Of a stretch of 64,000 bases of DNA, positions 62,129-64,000 are shown piece by piece (positions within the stretch are counted from its first letter, which is position 1; every line of letters starts with the position of its first letter). The notes below the pieces were generated by a model that saw only the letters and a list, made by a program, of their open reading frames with translations, was not told where the DNA came from and searched no databases. The stretch comes from Pirellulales bacterium (GTDB lineage: Bacteria; Planctomycetota; Planctomycetia; Pirellulales; Lacipirellulaceae): positions 1 to 64,000 of the forward strand of contig JAHBXQ010000007.1 in the NCBI GenBank assembly GCA_019636345.1, in the 5' to 3' direction. The translations under genes and the position numbers were made by a program.

Positions 62129-62259
62129 GTCGTGATACCATTTGCGATCTTGAAAGGGTGGCTGGGGTCGCAGCGCAGCGGAGCCCCCAGGGGATCCCCT
62201 GGGGGCTCACTTCGTTCGATCCCAGCCACCCCCGTCAAATTGGCAAATGGTATCACGAC
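62129..62259. repeat. 131-base nested palindromic element
   Basis: This element is symmetrical at three levels. The outer arms are GTCGTGATACCATTTGC and its exact reverse complement (62129-62145 and 62243-62259). The inner arms are GGGTGGCTGGG and CCCAGCCACCC (62156-62166 and 62221-62231). At the centre is a perfect 28-base palindrome built on GGGGATCCCC (62181-62208). No open frame is inside. It has the form of a REP/MITE-like mobile palindrome; a strong cruciform or RNA hairpin is possible. It lies upstream of two divergent genes. Confidence 0.8.
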
Positions 62260-62468
62260 TTGCCGGACGAGTTCGATTCTCCGCAGCCGCTTCTCGCACC
62301 TGCGCAGCAATCGCCGTCGCCGGCTGGCATCGCCGACGACGGTGATCTAGTCTGAACCGCGTTCTGGTTCGGGCAAGTCGAATCGGTCGTCGCACCGACC
62401 GCGACCAGCTCCGTTCGCTCCGCCAAGACCGTTCGCAGGTGAACGATCCGTTTGCACGTTGAGTTGCC

Positions 62469-63626
62469 ATGAGAGACCTTCCGTTGTTGGCTCTGATGTT
62501 GCTTGTCGCGGCTCTGATTCGAGAAGAGGCCATGTCGCAGGTTGTTCCGCCTCCCCCGTCGACGAGCGGTCTGGAGCGTTTCGCCAAGCAGATCGAACCC
62601 GATCTCCAAGGCCGGCCCGAGCGATTGCCGCAGTACGTCGCTCACTTTCGCGCGCAGGCGGCCAACGATCCGCGTCTCGTCGCTTTTCGCGTTGAACCCA
62701 CGATTGCGGACGACGGCCGCGTGACGCTCGTCGGGTTTGTCGAGTTTCCCGAGACTCGCAGCGGATTGCAGGAGTATCTCGAACTGCTGGGATTTGCAGA
62801 CATCGACAACCGACTGGAGACGCTTCCTGCGGCGACCCTTGGCGACAAACGGTACGGCGTCGTCAAGACGACGCACGCGCTCAGTTACGATCGCCCGCAA
62901 CGGCCGCGCGAGGTCGTCACCGATTGTCTCTTCGGCGAACCGCTCTACCTGCTGCGGGAGGACGGGGACCACGTGTTGGTTCACAGCGGCGAGGGCTACT
63001 TGGGTTACGTCGCCGCCGCCGCGATCGAGTGCGTCGGGCGGGATGAATTTGATGCGTACGTCGCGGGGCCGCATGTGCGAATGATCGCCGACCACGCGGT
63101 CGACAAAGGGCTGACGCTGCCCGTCGGCGCGATTCTCAAGGTCCAACCGGGCGACGCCGGCGTCTGTGAATTGCCGACCGGAGCGACTGTCGCCGTCCCG
63201 GCGGAAAAGCGACAGCCCGTCGAGCCCCCTGCCGCCGAGATCGAGCAGGCGATCGCCGCGGCCGTTCGACTGCTGGAGACTCCCTACCATTGGGGAGGCA
63301 AAACGGCCGCGGGAATCGATTGCTCGGGGCTTGTTCAGATCGCCTTCGCCTCGATCGGTTTTCATTTGCCGCGCGACGCGAACCAGCAGTTCTATCTTGG
63401 CCGCCTGACCGCCACGCGCTGGCATCGCGCAGGGTTGCGCCGCGGCGACACGCTGTACTTCATCAGCCCCGTCGGAAAGATCTCGCACACGGGCCTGTAC
63501 CTAGGCGACGATCGATTCGTGCACGCCGAACTGCCGCAGGTGAAGATCAGCAGCTTCAATCCCGAGCACGACCAGTACGACCCCAAACGCGACGCGTCGT
63601 TCGCGTTCGCCAAGCGGTTATGGTAG
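62469..63626 (+). CDS. Exported NlpC/P60 cysteine peptidase with SH3-like domains
   Basis: This 385-residue protein starts with a hydrophobic export segment (LLALMLLVAAL). Residues about 30-240 contain beta-rich regions like bacterial SH3 domains (CLFGEPLYLLREDGDHVLV, EGYLGYVAA). The NlpC/P60 domain (about 255-385) has Cys285 in GIDCSGLV, His340 in ISHTGLYLG and His352 in FVHAELP, the usual catalytic set. It resembles YkfC-type gamma-D-glutamyl-diamino acid endopeptidases that cut cell-wall peptides. Planctomycetes have thin peptidoglycan, so a role in recycling or remodelling fits. The ATG at 62469 begins the signal segment; an ATG at codon 22 would remove it. Confidence 0.9.
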   Translation: MRDLPLLALMLLVAALIREEAMSQVVPPPPSTSGLERFAKQIEPDLQGRPERLPQYVAHFRAQAANDPRLVAFRVEPTIADDGRVTLVGFVEFPETRSGLQEYLELLGFADIDNRLETLPAATLGDKRYGVVKTTHALSYDRPQRPREVVTDCLFGEPLYLLREDGDHVLVHSGEGYLGYVAAAAIECVGRDEFDAYVAGPHVRMIADHAVDKGLTLPVGAILKVQPGDAGVCELPTGATVAVPAEKRQPVEPPAAEIEQAIAAAVRLLETPYHWGGKTAAGIDCSGLVQIAFASIGFHLPRDANQQFYLGRLTATRWHRAGLRRGDTLYFISPVGKISHTGLYLGDDRFVHAELPQVKISSFNPEHDQYDPKRDASFAFAKRLW

Positions 63627-63651
63627 CGAGGCGGACTTGACCGCCGACGGC

Positions 63652-64000
63652 TCAAGAGACCAGCCAGCAGAGCAGCGCCGCCAGATAGCCGGCGAAGTTG
63701 CCGATCGCGTAGCCCAACAAGGCCATCAGCACCGCGGCCGGCACGAGGGATTCCTGGTGGTGCGAGGCCACGATCGTGGCTGACGCCGCTCCGCCGATGT
63801 TCGCCGCGCTGGCGATGGCCGCCGTATGGACGTCGACCTTCAGCAACTTGGCGCCCAATAGGCAAAACGCCCCGTGGATGAAGATCCACACGCTCGCCCC
63901 GAGCAGGAAAGGCAGCGCCTGCCCGGCCGCCTGAGCCAGATCGGCCGTGGCGCCCATCCGCGCCACGAACAAATAGACCAGGGCCATCCCCAATTCGTGG
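63652..64000 (-). CDS. C-terminal part of a DUF819 membrane protein, cut by the window edge
   Basis: 116 codons are open from the right edge to the stop at 63652. Several hydrophobic segments are visible, with VDVHTAAIASAANIGGAASATIVA and LVPAAVLMALLGYAIGNFAGYLAALL, the typical end of DUF819 (YjcL-like) integral membrane proteins. The start lies outside the window. DUF819 proteins are presumed transporters without known substrate. It converges with the NlpC/P60 gene. Confidence 0.8.
   Translation of the reverse strand, partial: HELGMALVYLFVARMGATADLAQAAGQALPFLLGASVWIFIHGAFCLLGAKLLKVDVHTAAIASAANIGGAASATIVASHHQESLVPAAVLMALLGYAIGNFAGYLAALLCWLVS

Noticed and set aside
62129-62259. Insertion sequence or CRISPR-like array
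   Set aside because: There is no transposase frame and no repeated spacer pattern; the structure is a single nested palindrome.

Overview
The window reads as chromosomal DNA of a planctomycete, most likely of the Pirellulales. The evidence is high GC, three DUF1559 pseudopilin-like genes paired with small lipoproteins, several secreted proteins ending in a dockerin-like repeat plus a PEP-CTERM anchor, and a rich set of plant-polysaccharide hydrolases. I saw no rRNA, tRNA, CRISPR array, insertion sequence or phage gene. Many long antisense open frames exist, but they are shadows caused by high GC.

Left part (1-15.8 kb). After a DUF1559/lipoprotein pair comes a glucuronoxylan utilisation locus. 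It has a XylR-like regulator and a minus-strand run of GPH sugar symporter, secreted GH10 xylanase, secreted GH43 beta-xylosidase, cytoplasmic GH3 glycosidase and mannonate dehydratase. Divergent from it are an SDR dehydrogenase and a secreted GH67 alpha-glucuronidase. Together they would cut xylan outside the cytoplasm, remove glucuronate branches, import the oligosaccharides, and pass xylose and glucuronate to central metabolism.

Middle (16-34.7 kb). A Usp/CBS pair precedes a polyhydroxyalkanoate operon (phaA, phaB, a small PhaE/PhaR-like subunit, class III-type phaC). Then come birA, an ABC1-type kinase, and a methylmalonyl-CoA module (epimerase, mutA, mutB). A PEP-CTERM beta-repeat protein, a four-helix membrane protein, a PilT-type ATPase and an adenylate kinase with a four-cysteine LID follow.

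Arabinan part (34.7-44.2 kb). Four secreted enzymes lie head to tail on the minus strand: GH51, GH127, a double GH43 and a second GH51. They suit stepwise removal of L-arabinose from arabinan or arabinoxylan.

Right part (44.5-64 kb). It holds another DUF1559/lipoprotein pair, three PEP-CTERM/dockerin proteins that share an undescribed linker domain, a second XylR-like regulator, a GT2/DUF4922 pair and a third DUF1559/lipoprotein pair. Next is a probable zinc-responsive module: a Fur-family regulator, a CobW GTPase and a His-rich PEP-CTERM protein, with matching 15-bp operators. The end holds an exported methyltransferase, a 131-bp nested palindrome, an NlpC/P60 hydrolase and the end of a DUF819 membrane protein.
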